Source: Flavobacterium sp. HBTb2-11-1
GTDB lineage: Bacteria; Bacteroidota; Bacteroidia; Flavobacteriales; Flavobacteriaceae
Assembly (NCBI RefSeq): GCF_009826975.1
Contig: NZ_WUMO01000008.1
Span: 62,001 to 126,000, forward strand
Length of the DNA stretch: 64,000 bases
Reading direction: 5' to 3'
Positions 1 through 9,055 of this stretch are shown piece by piece. The position numbers and the translations under genes are program-made. Numbering within the stretch: position 1 is the first letter of the stretch; every line of letters begins with the position of its first letter. The notes beneath the pieces were generated by a model. That model did not search any database, had not been told where the DNA came from, and saw only the letters and a program-made list of their open reading frames with translations.

Positions 1-2
1 TC

Positions 3-704
3 ATGAAATGGTCAGTTAATGGCAAACTTTCTGTTTTTATGGAAAATGCAGGAAGAGCAAACGGTTTGTATTTTGATCACACAGGCAATCTTTTGGCTTG
101 CGCCGATGAAAAAAATGAACTATGGAAAATAGATCAAAGCAAAAATTATACTGTAATACTAAATAACTTCGAAGGAAAAAGGCTGAATGGTCCTAATGAT
201 CTTTGGGTTGACCCAAAAGACGGGATCTATTTTACAGACCCTTTTTACCAAAGGGATTATTGGACACATAACTCCAAAGAAATAGAGAAAGAATGCGTTT
301 ACTATTTATCTCCGAATAAATCCAAAATTATCAACGTTGCCAATGACCTTGTAAAACCAAATGGCATTATTGGAACTTCGGATGGAAAAACCTTATACGT
401 AGCCGACATAGGTGCTAATAAAACGTATTCTTATATAATCGAAAGCAACGGTTCTTTAGGCAAAAAAACGCTGTTTACCGAATCAGGATCAGATGGAATG
501 ACGATAGATGAGTTCGGAAATATTTACTTAACTGGAAACGGAGTTTCCGTATTCAATCCAAAAGGAGAAAAAATAGCCCATATTGATGTTCCTGAATCTT
601 GGACAGCTAATGTTTGTTTTGGAGGGAAAAAATTTAAAACATTATTTATTACTGCTGGGAAAAGTGTTTATACGGTAGAAATGAACGTTCGAGGAATGAA
701 ATAA
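3..704 (+). CDS. SMP-30/gluconolactonase-like protein, 5'-truncated by window
   Basis: The visible 233 residues read as the later blades of an SMP-30/gluconolactonase/LRE beta-propeller: GRANGLYFD, LNGPNDLWVDPKDGIYFTDP, KPNGIIGTSDGKTLYVAD and SDGMTIDEFGNIYLT are the family's repeated Asn/Asp metal-site and blade motifs. Family members are usually near 300 residues and begin with an EGP-type blade plus, in this phylum, a signal peptide. Those are missing, so the ATG at position 3 is probably an internal Met and the gene starts outside the window. Such enzymes hydrolyse sugar lactones or similar esters with a divalent metal; the substrate here is unknown. It ends about 310 bp before a TetR gene and looks unrelated to it. 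Confidence 0.8.
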   Translation: MKWSVNGKLSVFMENAGRANGLYFDHTGNLLACADEKNELWKIDQSKNYTVILNNFEGKRLNGPNDLWVDPKDGIYFTDPFYQRDYWTHNSKEIEKECVYYLSPNKSKIINVANDLVKPNGIIGTSDGKTLYVADIGANKTYSYIIESNGSLGKKTLFTESGSDGMTIDEFGNIYLTGNGVSVFNPKGEKIAHIDVPESWTANVCFGGKKFKTLFITAGKSVYTVEMNVRGMK

Positions 705-953
705 TCGATAATCAGCACTATTATTTCTTTTGTTTATTTTAAACACTTTTTCTAAAATTTGATTGGAATTTAATTCTTCAGTGAGAAATTAGACTTTTTT
801 TAAGAATAAAAAAACTTCAAAATCATCTTAATTAGGTTTAATTTTGGTTTAAAATGAAATTTACAAAAACACAAGACCTTTCAAAACACCTTATTTTACA
901 AGTATTTTATAGTTCTCTATGACACAATAAGAAAATATTATGATAAAAATATT

Positions 954-982
954 TTGAAATTCGAAAATCCGCCATACATTTG
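954..982 (+). promoter_or_regulatory. Promoter of the TetR-type repressor gene
   Basis: TTG at 954-956, an 18-bp spacer and a perfect TAnnTTTG element (TACATTTG, 975-982) match the Bacteroidota sigma-A promoter. The putative operator at 984-1006 starts 2 bp downstream, covering the expected transcription start, so autorepression is likely. The rest of 705-1017 is AT-rich and shows nothing else. Confidence 0.65.
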
Positions 983-983
983 C

Positions 984-1006
984 CTAACAGTGTTAAACGA
1001 TTTAAT
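984..1006 (+). promoter_or_regulatory. Putative TetR operator, copy 1 (autoregulatory)
   Basis: CTAACAGTGTTAA followed by ACGATTTAAT. The 13-bp core is an almost perfect inverted repeat (CTAACA-G-TGTTAA). The same core plus the following ATTTAAT recurs four times before the efflux operon and, without the full tail, at 51725. The match to the adjacent TetR gene is inferred from position. Confidence 0.6.
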
Positions 1007-1017
1007 ACTTGAATACA

Positions 1018-1611
1018 ATGGCTAGCAAAGATCGAATTTTAAGACAAAAAGAAGAGACAAGAAATAATATTCTTGGCGCTGCTTATGATATCGTAAAAGA
1101 TGAAGGCTGGAATGGTTTGAGTATGCGTAAAATTGCCGACAGAATCGAATATACTGCTCCTATTATTTATGAATATTTCTCGAATAAAGAAGCAATATTA
1201 GAAGAACTGACAGGCAAAGGTTTTATTAAACTGGCTAAAGAGTTGCAGACTGCAAAAGACAAGTTTGAAAAACCAGAAGATCAGTTAGAAGCCATGTGGA
1301 TGACTTATTGGGATTTTGCTTTTACTAATACTGAAATGTATCAACTTATGTTTGGTGTTCAAATGACTTGCTGCGCACAGCGATGTTCGGCTCAGGAAGC
1401 ACCTTACAAATTGTTTACTGGTGTCATTGCTGAAATTATGAAGGACAGCAATCCTAGTGAAGATATCATAAAACAAAAATATTTTACTTTCTTTTCTGTT
1501 ATTCATGGTTTAATCGCCATCAACATCATTAACAAAAGTGATATTTTAGAAACCATAAATGCTCAGATTTTGAAGGATGCTATTACTGGTATCATCAAAT
1601 CTATACAATAA
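1018..1611 (+). CDS. TetR/AcrR-family transcriptional repressor of the RND efflux operon
   Basis: This 197-residue protein has an N-terminal TetR helix-turn-helix (about residues 14-60; ILGAAYDIVKDEGWNGLSMR and IADRIEYTAPIIYEYFSNKE) and an all-helical C-terminal ligand domain. I chose ATG 1018 rather than the in-frame TTG at 1009 because 1018 gives the normal short N-terminus. It lies directly upstream and in the same direction as the efflux genes, and palindromic sites occur over its own start and before the operon, so it most likely represses both. The ligand domain carries an unusual cysteine group (Cys118, Cys119, Cys123) that could sense thiol-reactive compounds; that is inference. Confidence 0.88.
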   Translation: MASKDRILRQKEETRNNILGAAYDIVKDEGWNGLSMRKIADRIEYTAPIIYEYFSNKEAILEELTGKGFIKLAKELQTAKDKFEKPEDQLEAMWMTYWDFAFTNTEMYQLMFGVQMTCCAQRCSAQEAPYKLFTGVIAEIMKDSNPSEDIIKQKYFTFFSVIHGLIAINIINKSDILETINAQILKDAITGIIKSIQ

Positions 1612-1630
1612 AAAAAATTTTCAATTTTAC

Positions 1631-1849
1631 TTAACAGTGTAAAATGATTTAAACGGGATAACATAGAATCCTTTTTTTTATAACTTTCGCTTAACACTGT
1701 TAGAAAATTTAATAAAGGTAATAAAAGCTCTTTTTTTAGACTTTTACTTAACAACGTTAGATAATTTAATACTGATTTAAAATAGAATTGGAAAGGCTTA
1801 CTGTATGGAAATTTGCGCACATTTACTTAACAACGTTAGATAATTTAAT
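1631..1849 (+). repeat. Array of four operator-like repeats before the RND operon
   Basis: Four copies of a unit resembling TTAACAnnGTTAGAnAATTTAAT lie at 1631-1654, 1691-1714, 1748-1770 and 1827-1849. The last two are identical over 23 bp. Each is preceded by a short T-rich block ending TTTAC or TTCGC. Spacing of starts is 60, 57 and 79 bp. With the copy at 984 this makes five potential TetR sites controlling repressor and pump. A possible operon promoter is TTG 1788-1790, 17 bp, GAAATTTG 1808-1815, just before the fourth copy. Confidence 0.6.
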
Positions 1850-1928
1850 TCAATTAAATATGAATCCCGAGAATGCCAGAATACCAAAGAATTTTATCCG
1901 AGAAAATGTTCAACCAATTAAAACCACA

Positions 1929-3077
1929 ATGAAAATGAAAAATGTAATTATAACCAGTTTTATCCTGGCCTTAGTTTTAAGCAGCTGTGCCGACAAAAAT
2001 CAGGCGCCTACTGCTCCACCCCCACCGGTTTTACCAGTATTGGCTATCACAAGTGCCAACACAACTACTGACTCTGAATATCCTGCTTCAATACAAGGAA
2101 CTGTTGATGTTGAAATTCGCCCACAAGTGAGCGGAAACCTTGACAGAATTTATGTAGACGAAGGCGCATATGTAAACAAAGGACAAACTTTATTTAAGAT
2201 TAATGAACGTCCGTATCGTGAGCAGTTAAACAATGCTTTGGCAAGTCTCCACGCAGCAGAAGCGGCTTTAATAAACGCTAATTTAGAAGTTGACAAATTG
2301 ACTCCGTTAGTTCAGAACAAAGTAGTTTCTGATTATCAATTAAAAACAGCTAAAGCTTCTCAAAAAATTGCTGCTGCCAATATCGAACAAGCAAAAGCAA
2401 TGGTAGGTTCTGCTAAAATTAATTTAGGATATACCAACGTAACAGCTCCAGTTAGTGGATACATTGGAAGATTGCCTAAAAAACAAGGAAGTTTAGTTTC
2501 TGCAACAGATGTTGAACCTTTAACTACTTTATCAGACGTTCACGAAGTATTTGCTTATTTCTCGCTAGGTGAAACTGATTTCATCAACTTTAAAGAGCAA
2601 TATGCAGGAAGTTCATTAGGCGATAAAATCAAAAAATTACCTCCAGTTACTTTGATTTTAGCTGATAACAATGCTTACCCTCAAACTGGAAAAATCGATA
2701 TGGTTGACGGTCAGTTTGATAAAACTACTGGTGCAATCACTATTAGAGCAACTTTCCCTAACAAAGGCGGCGTGTTACGTTCTGGAAACACAGGAAGAAT
2801 CCGTTTAGGATTAAATCACGATGATGCGATTTTAGTTCCACAATCGGCTACAGTAGAAATGCAGGACAAAGTATTTGTTTTTACTGTAGGCAAAGACAAC
2901 AAGGTAACTAAAATGCCTATAACTGTTGTAGGTAAAAGCGGCACTAATTATTTAATTAAAGAAGGTGTAAAAACCGGCGACCAAATCGTGTTAAGCGGTA
3001 TTGACAAACTTCATGACGGGCAAGCGATTCAGCCTGAAAAATCAACTAAAGTTGCCCAAGTAACTAATCAAAAATAA
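1929..3077 (+). CDS. RND efflux periplasmic adaptor (MFP/HlyD family lipoprotein)
   Basis: This 382-residue membrane-fusion protein links an inner-membrane RND pump to an outer-membrane channel. The start at ATG 1929 is chosen because a lipoprotein signal follows at once (hydrophobic stretch, LSSC, Cys20 acylated); longer in-frame starts would bury it. Next come the biotinyl-lipoyl half (VEIRPQVSGNLDRIYVDEG), a helical hairpin with Ala-rich heptads (about 95-160), the second lipoyl half (VTAPVSGYIGR), and beta-barrel and membrane-proximal domains. It precedes the permease by 12 bp. The array of TetR-like sites is upstream. Substrates cannot be told from sequence. Confidence 0.92.
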   Translation: MKMKNVIITSFILALVLSSCADKNQAPTAPPPPVLPVLAITSANTTTDSEYPASIQGTVDVEIRPQVSGNLDRIYVDEGAYVNKGQTLFKINERPYREQLNNALASLHAAEAALINANLEVDKLTPLVQNKVVSDYQLKTAKASQKIAAANIEQAKAMVGSAKINLGYTNVTAPVSGYIGRLPKKQGSLVSATDVEPLTTLSDVHEVFAYFSLGETDFINFKEQYAGSSLGDKIKKLPPVTLILADNNAYPQTGKIDMVDGQFDKTTGAITIRATFPNKGGVLRSGNTGRIRLGLNHDDAILVPQSATVEMQDKVFVFTVGKDNKVTKMPITVVGKSGTNYLIKEGVKTGDQIVLSGIDKLHDGQAIQPEKSTKVAQVTNQK

Positions 3078-3089
3078 TTCTAAAACACA

Positions 3090-6000
3090 ATGTTCAAAAT
3101 ATTTATACAAAGACCCGTACTGGCAACCGTAATTTCCATTTTATTGGTAATTCTGGGGGTACTGGGTTTAACTAAACTGCCTTTACAACAGTTTCCTGAT
3201 ATTGCGCCTCCATCGGTTCTGGTAACGGCGGTATATCCAGGAGCCAACGCAGAAACGGTTTTACGTTCTGTGGCTCCTTCTCTAGAAGAGTCTATAAATG
3301 GTGTAGAAAACATGACTTATATGAGTTCTACTGCCAGTAACGACGGTACTTTGGCTATTACGGTTTTCTTTAAACTGGGTACAGATGCCGATCAAGCTGC
3401 GGTAAACGTGCAAAACCGTGTGGCACAAGCAACTAGCCAATTGCCAGCCGAGGTTGTTCAGCAAGGTATTATTACCGCTAAACAGCAAAACAGTTTCATC
3501 ATGGCTATTGGTATGTATACTGACGATGAAGCAAAATACGATCAAACCTTTGTTGCCAACTATGCACAAATTAATATCATTCCGGAATTAAAACGTATTC
3601 CAGGTGTAGGTTCTGCCAGTATTTTTGGTGGTGTAAAAGATTACTCTATGCGTGTTTGGCTGAATCCAACACAGATGTCAGCTTATAAAGTAACGCCAAG
3701 CGAAGTTATGGGCGCTATTCAGGACAAAAGTTTGGAAGCGGCTCCAGGTAAATTTGGAGAGCGAAGCAAAGAGGTTTTTGAATACGTTATTAAATACAAA
3801 GGAAAATTAACCAAACCAGAAGATTATGAAAATATTGCTATACGTTCTAATGCAGATGGCTCAGTACTTCGCTTAAAAGATGTAGCGAGAGTTGAACTTG
3901 GAGCTTACTCGTACAACAGTTTAACTCGTTTAAATGGTAAAAAAGGAATTGTAATTGGGGTTATCCAGTTAGCTGGATCTAACTCAAATGATATTCAGAT
4001 TGCCATTAACAAAATGATGGAAAAAGCTTCTAAAGATTTTCCAAAAGGCATTAAACACAATATTTTCTATAGTACAAAAGTATCTTTAGACCAATCTATC
4101 GAACAGGTTGAACATACCTTAATTGAAGCTTTCATTTTAGTATTCATTGTGGTATTTATCTTCCTGCAAGATTTTAGATCAACATTAATCCCGGCCATTG
4201 CTGTACCTGTAGCAATTTTAGGAACGTTCTTCTTCATGCAGTTATTCGGATTTTCGATCAACCTTTTAACACTTTTCGCATTAATTCTGGCGATTGGTAT
4301 TGTGGTCGATGATGCCATTGTGGTAGTCGAAGCGGTGCATGCGAAAATGGAGCACAAACGTTTGTCTCCAAAAATCGCCACCCATGAAGCAATGCACGAA
4401 ATAACGGGTGCTATTATCTCGATTACGCTGGTAATGGCTGCTGTATTCCTGCCGGTTGGTTTTATGGAAGGCTCAACGGGAGTTTTCTATCGTCAGTTTG
4501 CCTTTACGATGGCAATTGCAATTGTAATTTCGGCTGTAAATGCCTTAACATTGAGTCCAGCGCTTGCTGCATTATTCTTAAAAGATAATCACGGAGCACA
4601 CGATCACAATGAACCTTATCAGAAAAAAGGATTTAAAGAAAAATTCTTCAGTGCTTTCAACAGCAGTTTTGAATCACTTACCAATCGTTACGTTGGCGGA
4701 ATTAAATTCTTAATCAGAAGAAAATGGTTGAGTTTAGGCGGATTAGCTTTAATTACTTTGGCAACAGTAGTGATGGTAAAAACAACTCCTTCTGGGTTTA
4801 TTCCAACAGAAGATCAAGGATTTATTGCGATTGCTGTAAATACGCCATCTGGAACATCATTAGACGGAACTCAAAAAGTAATGACAGAAGCTGAGAATAC
4901 TTTAAAAGCATTAGACGCTTCTCGATTTGTAACCGCAATTTCAGGTTTCAACTTGCTGACTAACTCTACGAGCCCATCTTCTGCAGTAGTTTTCGTATTG
5001 CTTAAACCAAACGAAGAACGTGGAGAAATAAAAAATATTGACGAAATCATGAATCAGGTTCGCGGTAAACTGGGATCTATTTCTGGAGGAAGTTTCTTCG
5101 TATTCAGTTTCCCAACCGTTCCAGGATTTAGTAACGTTGAAGCATTGGATTTAGTTCTGCAAGATAAAACAGGAGGAAAACTGGATAAATTCAGTGAAGT
5201 TTCTCAGAATTTTATCGGAGAATTAATGAAACGTCCTGAGATTGCCGTTGCCTTTACCTCTTTCAAAGCCGATTATCCACAATTGCAATTGGAAGTTAAC
5301 GACGAAAAAGCAAATCAATTGGGTGTTAATGTAAAAGACATTTTACAAACGATGCAAGCGTACTTTGGTAGCGCACAAGCATCTGACTTTAACCGATTTG
5401 GTAAATATTACCGTGTAGTGGTTCAGGCAGATATTGAAGACAGAGCCGATCCGACTTCGATTGACAGAGTTTTTGTAAAAAACAAAACAGGCGAAATGGT
5501 GCCGATAAATACTTTAGTAAAACTGACTCGTATTTATGGTTCTGAAACCGCTTCTAGATATAATTTGTTTAACTCAATTTCAATTAATGCGATTCCGAAA
5601 CCAGGATTTAGTTCAGGAGATGCCATTAAAGCTATTGAAGAAGTAGCAGCACAACAATTGCCTGCAGGTTACGGGTTTGAATTCTCGGGCCAAACGCGTG
5701 AGGAGATTTCGTCAGGAGGACAATCGGCAACTATATTCTTACTGTGTTTGATATTCGTTTATTTCTTACTTGCTGCACAGTACGAAAGTTACATTTTGCC
5801 TTTGGCAGTAATCTTGTCAATTCCTGCAGGTATTTTTGGAGTATTCGCTGCTATTGGTTTAACAGGAATTCAAAACAACATTTACGTACAAGTTGCACTT
5901 GTCATGCTGATCGGGCTTCTCGCTAAAAATGCCATTTTGATTGTGGAATTTGCAGCACAGCGAAGAAGATCAGGACAAGGATTAGTAGCAGCTTCAATTA

Positions 6001-6254
6001 TGGCGGCAAAATTACGTTTGCGACCAATTATCATGACGTCTCTTGCTTTTGTGGTAGGATTAATACCAATGATGAGTGCCAAAGGTCCATCAGCACAAGG
6101 TAACCACTCCATCAGTATCGGGGCAGCTGGAGGGATGCTTTCAGGAGTAATTCTAGGTTTGTTCATCATCCCTGTCTTATTCATCATCTTCCAGCATTTA
6201 CAAGAAAAAGTGAGCGGAAAACCAATCGCTGTAATTCATAACGAAGAAAAATAA
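3090..6254 (+). CDS. RND (HAE1/AcrB-type) multidrug efflux permease
   Basis: This 1054-residue protein has the full AcrB plan: TM1 at the N-terminus, a large periplasmic porter loop, TM2-6, a second loop and TM7-12. The proton-relay pair is present as Asp407-Asp408 in LAIGIVVDDAIVVVEA, at the same numbering as E. coli AcrB, and the partner Lys lies in GLLAKNAILIVEF. PLQQFPDIAPP and FIPTEDQG are typical HAE1 motifs. It exports amphiphilic drugs or lipids by proton antiport as a trimer with the adaptor upstream and the channel downstream. No disruption is seen. Confidence 0.95.
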   Translation: MFKIFIQRPVLATVISILLVILGVLGLTKLPLQQFPDIAPPSVLVTAVYPGANAETVLRSVAPSLEESINGVENMTYMSSTASNDGTLAITVFFKLGTDADQAAVNVQNRVAQATSQLPAEVVQQGIITAKQQNSFIMAIGMYTDDEAKYDQTFVANYAQINIIPELKRIPGVGSASIFGGVKDYSMRVWLNPTQMSAYKVTPSEVMGAIQDKSLEAAPGKFGERSKEVFEYVIKYKGKLTKPEDYENIAIRSNADGSVLRLKDVARVELGAYSYNSLTRLNGKKGIVIGVIQLAGSNSNDIQIAINKMMEKASKDFPKGIKHNIFYSTKVSLDQSIEQVEHTLIEAFILVFIVVFIFLQDFRSTLIPAIAVPVAILGTFFFMQLFGFSINLLTLFALILAIGIVVDDAIVVVEAVHAKMEHKRLSPKIATHEAMHEITGAIISITLVMAAVFLPVGFMEGSTGVFYRQFAFTMAIAIVISAVNALTLSPALAALFLKDNHGAHDHNEPYQKKGFKEKFFSAFNSSFESLTNRYVGGIKFLIRRKWLSLGGLALITLATVVMVKTTPSGFIPTEDQGFIAIAVNTPSGTSLDGTQKVMTEAENTLKALDASRFVTAISGFNLLTNSTSPSSAVVFVLLKPNEERGEIKNIDEIMNQVRGKLGSISGGSFFVFSFPTVPGFSNVEALDLVLQDKTGGKLDKFSEVSQNFIGELMKRPEIAVAFTSFKADYPQLQLEVNDEKANQLGVNVKDILQTMQAYFGSAQASDFNRFGKYYRVVVQADIEDRADPTSIDRVFVKNKTGEMVPINTLVKLTRIYGSETASRYNLFNSISINAIPKPGFSSGDAIKAIEEVAAQQLPAGYGFEFSGQTREEISSGGQSATIFLLCLIFVYFLLAAQYESYILPLAVILSIPAGIFGVFAAIGLTGIQNNIYVQVALVMLIGLLAKNAILIVEFAAQRRRSGQGLVAASIMAAKLRLRPIIMTSLAFVVGLIPMMSAKGPSAQGNHSISIGAAGGMLSGVILGLFIIPVLFIIFQHLQEKVSGKPIAVIHNEEK

Positions 6255-6257
6255 TAA

Positions 6258-6371
6258 ATGGAAAACTATATCACAACCATACTTGTTGCCATCATATTTG
6301 GCATCGGATATATATCGTACAGAATCTCAAGAGATCTTGAAACTAGAAAAGATACTTGTACAGAAATTTAA
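6258..6371 (+). CDS. Small single-pass membrane peptide in the RND operon
   Basis: A 37-codon frame starts 4 bp after the permease stop. It encodes a hydrophobic helix (residues 4-20, ITTILVAIIFGIGYISY) followed by a charged tail RISRDLETRKDTCTEI. The tight spacing and the membrane-anchor pattern suggest a real gene. By position it recalls AcrZ, a small helix that binds AcrB in enterobacteria, but I see no sequence homology and the function is unknown. A repeat element separates it from the channel gene. Confidence 0.5.
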   Translation: MENYITTILVAIIFGIGYISYRISRDLETRKDTCTEI

Positions 6372-6398
6372 TCTGCTAGTGAGATTTAAAAAAATATA

Positions 6399-6543
6399 TT
6401 TTAACACATAGAGACATAGAATTGTATGTCTAAAAGAGAGATTAGAAGAAACTAGTTTCAACACATAGCAAAACTATGTGCATTTAAAACAAGTGAAACG
6501 CCTTTCTAGAGCCCTCAAAAACTATGTCTCTATGTGTTTAAAA
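6399..6543. repeat. Intergenic inverted-repeat element, family A copy 1
   Basis: About 145 bp bounded by inverted ends TTTTAACACATAGAGACATA and its complement near 6522-6543. The centre contains a second, smaller palindrome (ACATAGCAAAACTATGTG) and GTGAAACGCCTTTC. Copies 2 (36078-36230) and 3 (45981-46126) share ends and centre. It lies inside the efflux operon, between the small membrane gene and the outer-membrane channel gene. Confidence 0.75.
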
Positions 6544-6581
6544 GAATAAACCCAACGGGTAGAAATTTAATAAAAAGACTA

Positions 6582-8000
6582 ATGAAAAATCATATAACCA
6601 AAATCGTGACCTTCGCCATTCTGATCACGACTTTAATATCCTGTAAAGTCTCTAAGGATATTGAAACTCCAAAAGATGCATTTCCTGAGAATTTCAGGAA
6701 TGCATCGGTTTCGAGTGATACAACCAGTATTGCCGATGTGGAGTGGAAAAATTTCTTTACAGAAAAAGATATTATCAAATTAATTGACAGCGCCGTTGCG
6801 AGAAACAACGACCTTCAGATTGCTGAAAAGAACATCGAAATTGCACAATACCGTTTTACACAGTCAAAATGGGGAAATGTGCCTCAGGTTAACTTATTTG
6901 TAAACGCAAGCACAAGTAATCCGTCAGACAATAGTTTTACAGGATTAAACTTAAATCAAGCCATTGGTGCTAAACATATTGACGACTATTCTGCTGGAGC
7001 TTCTCTTTCTTGGGAAGCTGATATTTGGGGAAAGATCAGAAACCAAAAGAAAGGGGCTTACGCAGGATATCTTCAATCTGAAGAAGTAAAAAAAGCATTG
7101 CAAACCAATATTGTGGCCAATGTTTCTAGAGGATATTATAATCTTTTGATGTTAGACGCACAATTGGATATTGCCAGACAAAATTTACGTTTAAATGATA
7201 GTACAACAAATATTATCAAATTAAAATACGATGCTGGTCAGGTAACCAATTTAGCGATTCAACAATCGGAAGCACAGAAATTAAACTCAGCACAATTGAT
7301 TCCACTATTGGAACAAAATATTGCTATTCAGGAAAATGCTTTGAGTGTTTTAACAGGTTCTTTTCCGAATTCTAAAGAAAGAACGGTTCGTTTAAGCGCA
7401 CTTGAAGTGAAACATAATACAGCAATCGGAATTCCTTCTGCCGTAGTAAGCAGAAGACCTGATGTAAAAAGTGCCGAATTGGCTCTTAAAGTCGCCAACG
7501 CAAATGTCGGTATCACGAAAGCGGATTTATACCCAGCTCTCAGAATTACGGCTCAAGGCGGCGTAAACTCTTTTGAAACCAGCAATTGGTTCAACATTCC
7601 GGCTTCTTTATTCGGAACTGTTGCAGGAGGTTTAACACAACCGCTTTTGAATAACAAAAGACTTAAAACGCAATATAATATTGCTTTAGCAGAAAGAGAA
7701 AAAGCCGTTTTAGCTTTTAGACAATCGGTTTTGGTTGCGGTAAGCGAAGTTTCTGATGCTTTGGTTAAAGTAGAAAAATTACAGCAGCAAGAAACTTTCT
7801 TGAAAGAAAAAGTAAAAACATTACAGCAGGCTATTAAAAATGCAAATCTTTTGTTCAAAAATGGTTTGGCAGAATATCTTGAAGTTTTAACAGCTCAAGC
7901 GAATCTTTTGCAAAGCGAATTGGAACTTGCTGATATTAAAAGACAACAGCTTACAGCCAATACAGATTTATACCGCGCTTTAGGCGGAGGCTGGAAATAA
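6582..8000 (+). CDS. TolC-like outer-membrane efflux lipoprotein (NodT/OprM type)
   Basis: This 472-residue outer-membrane factor completes the tripartite pump. ATG 6582 is preferred over 6534 because it gives a lipoprotein signal (TFAILITTLISC, Cys21). Two OEP repeats are visible: long helical coiled coils (about 60-240 and 270-465), strand segments such as SAGASLSWEADIWGKIR and GTVAGGLTQPLLNNKR, and the typical SRRPDVKSAELALKVANANV and NGLAEYLEVLTAQANLLQSE motifs. It sits 210 bp after the membrane peptide, with repeat element A between, so its expression may be set apart from the pump genes. Confidence 0.93.
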   Translation: MKNHITKIVTFAILITTLISCKVSKDIETPKDAFPENFRNASVSSDTTSIADVEWKNFFTEKDIIKLIDSAVARNNDLQIAEKNIEIAQYRFTQSKWGNVPQVNLFVNASTSNPSDNSFTGLNLNQAIGAKHIDDYSAGASLSWEADIWGKIRNQKKGAYAGYLQSEEVKKALQTNIVANVSRGYYNLLMLDAQLDIARQNLRLNDSTTNIIKLKYDAGQVTNLAIQQSEAQKLNSAQLIPLLEQNIAIQENALSVLTGSFPNSKERTVRLSALEVKHNTAIGIPSAVVSRRPDVKSAELALKVANANVGITKADLYPALRITAQGGVNSFETSNWFNIPASLFGTVAGGLTQPLLNNKRLKTQYNIALAEREKAVLAFRQSVLVAVSEVSDALVKVEKLQQQETFLKEKVKTLQQAIKNANLLFKNGLAEYLEVLTAQANLLQSELELADIKRQQLTANTDLYRALGGGWK

Positions 8001-8086
8001 TACCTCGTTACATTACCCGTTAATTATTTATTTTTTGAGATGAAAACGCTGTGGGACTTAGGTTTCATGGCGTTTTTTAGTTTTTT

Positions 8087-8308
8087 AACCGCAAAGGGCG
8101 CGAAGGTTTGCGCAAAGGACGCGAAAGTCTTTTTGAGTTTCTCGCAAAGACGCGAAGTCGCAAAGTTTTGTTTTTCATGCAGATTTAAAAAGATTATAGC
8201 AGATTTATGTAGATCTTTTATTTATTTTAAAAATAAATCTGCTTAAATCAGCAGAATCTGCGTGAAAGAAATACTAAAAAAACTTTGCGCCTCTGCGACT
8301 TTGCGAGA
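8087..8308. repeat. Nested intergenic inverted repeat, family B copy 1
   Basis: The outer arms read CTCGCAAAGACGCGAAGTCG (8141-) and ACTTTGCGCCTCTGCGACTT (8282-). An unrelated inner palindrome at about 8176-8268 has arms built from GCAGATTTAAAAAGAT and AATCTGCTTAAATCAGCAGA. A leading block ACCGCAAAGGGCGCGAAGG (8089-) belongs to the same family. Related copies are at 32430-32608 and 53560-53737. No gene is supported in 8001-8377. Confidence 0.7.
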
Positions 8309-8377
8309 GCTATTAAACCAGCTTGCATCAAACAAAAAACTTATCTAATTTTAGTCTTTCGCAAAAGCAAAAATAAA

Positions 8378-8983
8378 ATGACATCTGACCAACAGAAATA
8401 CCTCAACAATCTAAAATTATATTTCGAAAGTTACGCTCCTATTTCTGAAAAGTCATGGAAGTTGATTGAAAACTTAACACATTTCCAGACCGTCAAAAAG
8501 GGGGAAATAGTATTAGAAAATGGGGAAATCTGCAAAAATCTTTATTTTATTGCAAAAGGAATTTTGCGAACTTTTATTACAGACGAACAGGGGAATTTCT
8601 ATAACAAAAACCTTTTTCTTGAAAACAAACTGGCATGCTCTAAAGTTTCATCAATGCTGCAAACTCCTTCCGACTTTACGATCGAAGCTTTAGAAGATTG
8701 TATTTTAATCACTCTTAATTACAAAAAATATATCCAGTTGATTAGCGAAAATGACGATCTTAAGACCTTTTATATTGCCTATTTAGAGAAAAACTGGATT
8801 ATCGAAAAAGAACAAAGAGAAGTGGCGCTAGTGATGCAGAATGCGACAGAAAGATATCTTACACTTCTCGAATCGCATCCAACAATCGCCGATCGGGTTC
8901 CGCTATTGCATATCGCTTCGCATTTAGGCATTACGCCAACGCAGTTAAGCCGAATCAGAAAAAGTCTGGAAAAAGATTCGTGA
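8378..8983 (+). CDS. Crp/Fnr-family transcriptional regulator
   Basis: This 201-residue protein has an N-terminal cyclic-nucleotide-binding-like beta-roll (about 20-130; VKKGEIVLENGEICKNLYFI, AKGILRTFITDEQG) and a short C-terminal winged helix (LLHIASHLGITPTQLSRIRK). It lacks the Fnr cysteines and a clear cAMP pocket, as is usual for the short single-copy Crp-type regulators of this phylum. ATG 8378 is chosen because upstream in-frame codons fall inside repeat B. The ligand and regulon are unknown; in this phylum such genes often neighbour a stress or detoxification gene. Confidence 0.85.
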   Translation: MTSDQQKYLNNLKLYFESYAPISEKSWKLIENLTHFQTVKKGEIVLENGEICKNLYFIAKGILRTFITDEQGNFYNKNLFLENKLACSKVSSMLQTPSDFTIEALEDCILITLNYKKYIQLISENDDLKTFYIAYLEKNWIIEKEQREVALVMQNATERYLTLLESHPTIADRVPLLHIASHLGITPTQLSRIRKSLEKDS

Positions 8984-9055
8984 ATCAACATATGTAAAGG
9001 CTTTTCTGAAAAACTGAATTTATCTTTGTTCTATAATAAAAACTCGGCATTAACA

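Noticed and set aside
8040-8246. A 68-codon frame after the outer-membrane channel gene
   Set aside because: It runs through family B inverted repeat arms and has no protein-like composition.
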